Shown here in pieces: positions 5,176 through 6,720 of a stretch of DNA of 6,720 bases. The notes under the pieces are model-generated. The model was not told the DNA's origin. It saw only the letters and a program-made list of their open reading frames with translations, and did no database searches. The position numbers and the translations under genes were made by a program. Numbering within the stretch: the stretch's first letter is position 1; each line of letters begins with the position of its first letter. Source of the DNA: Gammaproteobacteria bacterium. GTDB lineage: Bacteria > Pseudomonadota > Gammaproteobacteria > Methylococcales > UBA2780. The stretch lies in NCBI GenBank assembly GCA_003646305.1, contig QNFJ01000120.1:1-6720 (forward strand). Direction: 5' to 3'.

Positions 5176-6483
5176 ATGTCAGGAAAGACAACACGTGGAA
5201 CAGGTAAAGATTCCATACTAGCGATCAGTATCTCTATCATTCTGGTTTTTGCCGGCTTCTGGGCGGCATTCCAGTTTGTTGAACCCGCACCCCCAACTCA
5301 CATCAAAATCAGCACCGGCAGTACCGAAGGAGCCTACTTTAAGTACGCCCACCAATACCGAGATGTACTCGCTAAAAGTGGTATTGAGCTTGAGATTCTA
5401 AGCTCCGCTGGCTCAAGTGAAAACATCCAGCGGTTACTCGATAACATAGTGGATATTGCATTTGTTCAGGGAGGTGTCAGTGATAAAAATAGTGCCAATC
5501 AACTGCTCTCTTTAGGCAGCCTTTACTACGAACCAATATGGCTTTTTTATCGCCAGCCTTCAATATTAAAACAGCTCACAAGTCTGGCTGGAAAGAAGGT
5601 GGCTGTTGGCCCAGAAGGAAGCGGAACGCGCACCCTTGCGCTGCGGCTCCTGGAGAAAAATGGCATTGACAACAAAACCGCCGAGCTACTTCCACTTACT
5701 GGGCAAGAGGCTGCCTCTTCGCTAATCGCAGGGGAGATTGATGCGCTTTTTATGGTTGCCTCATCCGATTCACCAGCCATCCAGAAATTGCTTCATGAGA
5801 AACGCATAGAGCTTATGAGTTTTAGTCGTGCAGAGGCCTATTCTCGCCTCAATTCATTTCTCTCTCCTGTGCATTTGCCAGAAGGAATGGTTGATTTAAA
5901 AAATAACATCCCCGATCACGAGATCACGTTATTGGTCCCCACCGCCAACCTTGCTATACGGAAAGATTTCCATCCCGCTCTTTCAATATTATTTCTACAA
6001 GCGGCCCAAAAAATTCACCACGGTGCCTCGCTTTTTTCAAATAGAGGAACATTCCCCAATGCAACGGGGCTAGAGTTCCCTATTAGCGATGAAGCTGAGC
6101 GTTATTATCAGAAAGGCGCCCCTTTTCTGATGCGCTTTCTCCCTTTCTGGGCCGCCATTATGATCGATCGCATGGTTGTCATGCTCATACCATTGATCGC
6201 CTTACTATTCCCACTATTCAAAATCATGCCACCCCTTTATCGCTGGCGAGTTCGTTCCAAAATATACCGTTGGTATCGTGAACTGCAGGCTGTAGATGAC
6301 TCTGTACATAACCAACAATTAACGGAACCCCAAAGACAGGTGTTTTCAAAGGAACTTGCTCGTATTGAGAATGAAGTGAACAAGGTCAAAACTCCGCTCT
6401 CCTACGCTGACCAGGTTTACAATCTTCTTCTTCACATTGATCTAGTTAGAAAAAAAGTCGCTACAACTGATCAGATCAATTGA
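5176..6483 (+). CDS. TAXI-family TRAP-type solute-binding protein, anchored at both ends of its periplasmic domain
   Basis: A 435-residue protein of the TAXI group, whose usual members are secreted or lipoprotein ligand-binding subunits of TRAP transporters (about 320 residues). Residues 1-12 are basic and 13-33 are a hydrophobic segment (ILAISISIILVFAGFW...) without a clear cleavage site or lipobox, so it is probably a signal anchor. The periplasmic binding domain spans about 40-320, with the family motifs ISTGSTEGAYFKYA (45-58), DIAFVQGG (93-100), KKVAVGPEGSGTR (140-152) and IAGEIDALF (184-192). A second membrane segment lies at about 322-348 and has D331-R332 near its outer half. It is followed by the basic PLYRWRVRSKIYRWYRE (353-369) and a charged, coiled-coil-prone tail to 435, which should be cytoplasmic by the positive-inside rule. 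No TRAP DctQ or DctM genes adjoin it in the window, so it may bind a ligand for sensing or an unlinked partner; the ligand is unknown. It precedes xseB by 59 bases. Confidence 0.9.
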   Translation: MSGKTTRGTGKDSILAISISIILVFAGFWAAFQFVEPAPPTHIKISTGSTEGAYFKYAHQYRDVLAKSGIELEILSSAGSSENIQRLLDNIVDIAFVQGGVSDKNSANQLLSLGSLYYEPIWLFYRQPSILKQLTSLAGKKVAVGPEGSGTRTLALRLLEKNGIDNKTAELLPLTGQEAASSLIAGEIDALFMVASSDSPAIQKLLHEKRIELMSFSRAEAYSRLNSFLSPVHLPEGMVDLKNNIPDHEITLLVPTANLAIRKDFHPALSILFLQAAQKIHHGASLFSNRGTFPNATGLEFPISDEAERYYQKGAPFLMRFLPFWAAIMIDRMVVMLIPLIALLFPLFKIMPPLYRWRVRSKIYRWYRELQAVDDSVHNQQLTEPQRQVFSKELARIENEVNKVKTPLSYADQVYNLLLHIDLVRKKVATTDQIN

Positions 6484-6508
6484 CCTAAACAACACAGCAA
6501 GCTACCGT
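6480..6508 (+). promoter_or_regulatory. Very weak candidate promoter for xseB
   Basis: TTGACC (6480-6485, overlapping the TAXI stop codon) and TACCGT (6503-6508) are separated by 17 bases and match the consensus at 5 of 6 and 3 of 6 positions. The spacing is right but the -10 is poor. xseB may equally be read through from the TAXI gene. The rest of this 59-base gap holds no hairpin or T-run that would suggest a terminator. Confidence 0.2.
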
Positions 6509-6542
6509 AATACTCCCCATTTAACTTTGCCTAAAACCAGCG

Positions 6543-6720
6543 ATGCCCAGAAAAAAAAGTAGCCCCAATTTTGAGAAATCTCTCAACGAGCTAGAAAAAA
6601 TTGTTGCTGAACTAGAAGAAGGTGACATTTCACTTGAAGAGTCCCTTCAGTCCTTTGAGAAAGGTATCGAATTGACACGTGCATGCCAAAAAGCACTCAA
6701 TGAAGCAGAGCAAAAAGTTC
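6543..6720 (+). CDS. xseB: Exodeoxyribonuclease VII small subunit (XseB), partial, C-terminus beyond right edge
   Basis: My own translation from the ATG at 6543 gives 59 codons, beginning MPRKKSSPNFEKSLNELEKI and continuing VAELEEGDISLEESLQSFEK and GIELTRACQKALNEAEQKV, with no stop before the window ends. This is the small helical-hairpin subunit of exonuclease VII, several copies of which bind the XseA large subunit to form the single-strand-specific nuclease used in DNA repair and recombination. The full family length is about 80 residues, so about 20 are missing. The two helices and the GDISLEESLQSFEKG turn are the family signature. In many gammaproteobacteria xseB is followed by ispA and dxs of isoprenoid synthesis, so these are expected beyond the edge, though not seen. 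No strong Shine-Dalgarno precedes the ATG. Confidence 0.95.
   Translation, partial: MPRKKSSPNFEKSLNELEKIVAELEEGDISLEESLQSFEKGIELTRACQKALNEAEQKV

Noticed and set aside
5547..5780. Minus-strand open frame of 77 codons inside the TAXI gene.
   Set aside because: It is antisense to a conserved part of the binding domain, with Ser/Ala-rich shadow composition.

Overview
The window looks like chromosomal DNA of a flagellated gammaproteobacterium, possibly a marine lineage related to Oceanospirillales or Alteromonadales. The evidence is ParE and ParC of the gammaproteobacterial topoisomerase IV type, a DUF5610 protein of a kind I associate with this class, and a moderately AT-leaning composition judged by eye. 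A lineage below class cannot be fixed from the sequence alone. Coding density is high, and there is no insertion sequence, CRISPR array, tRNA, rRNA or prophage gene.

Left part, minus strand (4346 down to 1): four genes in one direction with short gaps, in transcription order parE (topoisomerase IV ATPase/TOPRIM subunit), a TetR-family regulator starting at TTG, cutA, and parC (topoisomerase IV breakage-reunion subunit, cut by the left edge). Gaps are 50, 11 and 44 bases, so this reads as one operon in which a transcription factor and CutA sit between the two halves of topoisomerase IV. ParE and ParC form the A2B2 enzyme that unlinks daughter chromosomes.

Centre (4347-4495): a divergent intergenic region. 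It carries a very good match to a flagellar sigma-28 (FliA) promoter pointing right, TAAA-N15-GCCGATAG, and a 7-bp inverted repeat between that promoter and parE.

Right part, plus strand (4496-6720): a soluble protein of about 196 residues with a C-terminal DUF5610-like region, expressed from the sigma-28-type promoter; then a TAXI-family (TRAP-transporter-type) ligand-binding protein with a membrane segment at each end of its periplasmic domain and a cytoplasmic tail, without TRAP permease genes beside it in the window; then the first 59 codons of xseB (exonuclease VII small subunit), cut by the right edge. The TAXI gene is preceded by a 9-bp hairpin whose 3' arm holds its Shine-Dalgarno sequence, suggesting translational control.

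The less ordinary material is the right half: a probable flagellar-regulon gene of unknown function and an orphan, doubly anchored TAXI protein with an occluded ribosome binding site. The left half is core DNA metabolism in an unusual-looking gene order.
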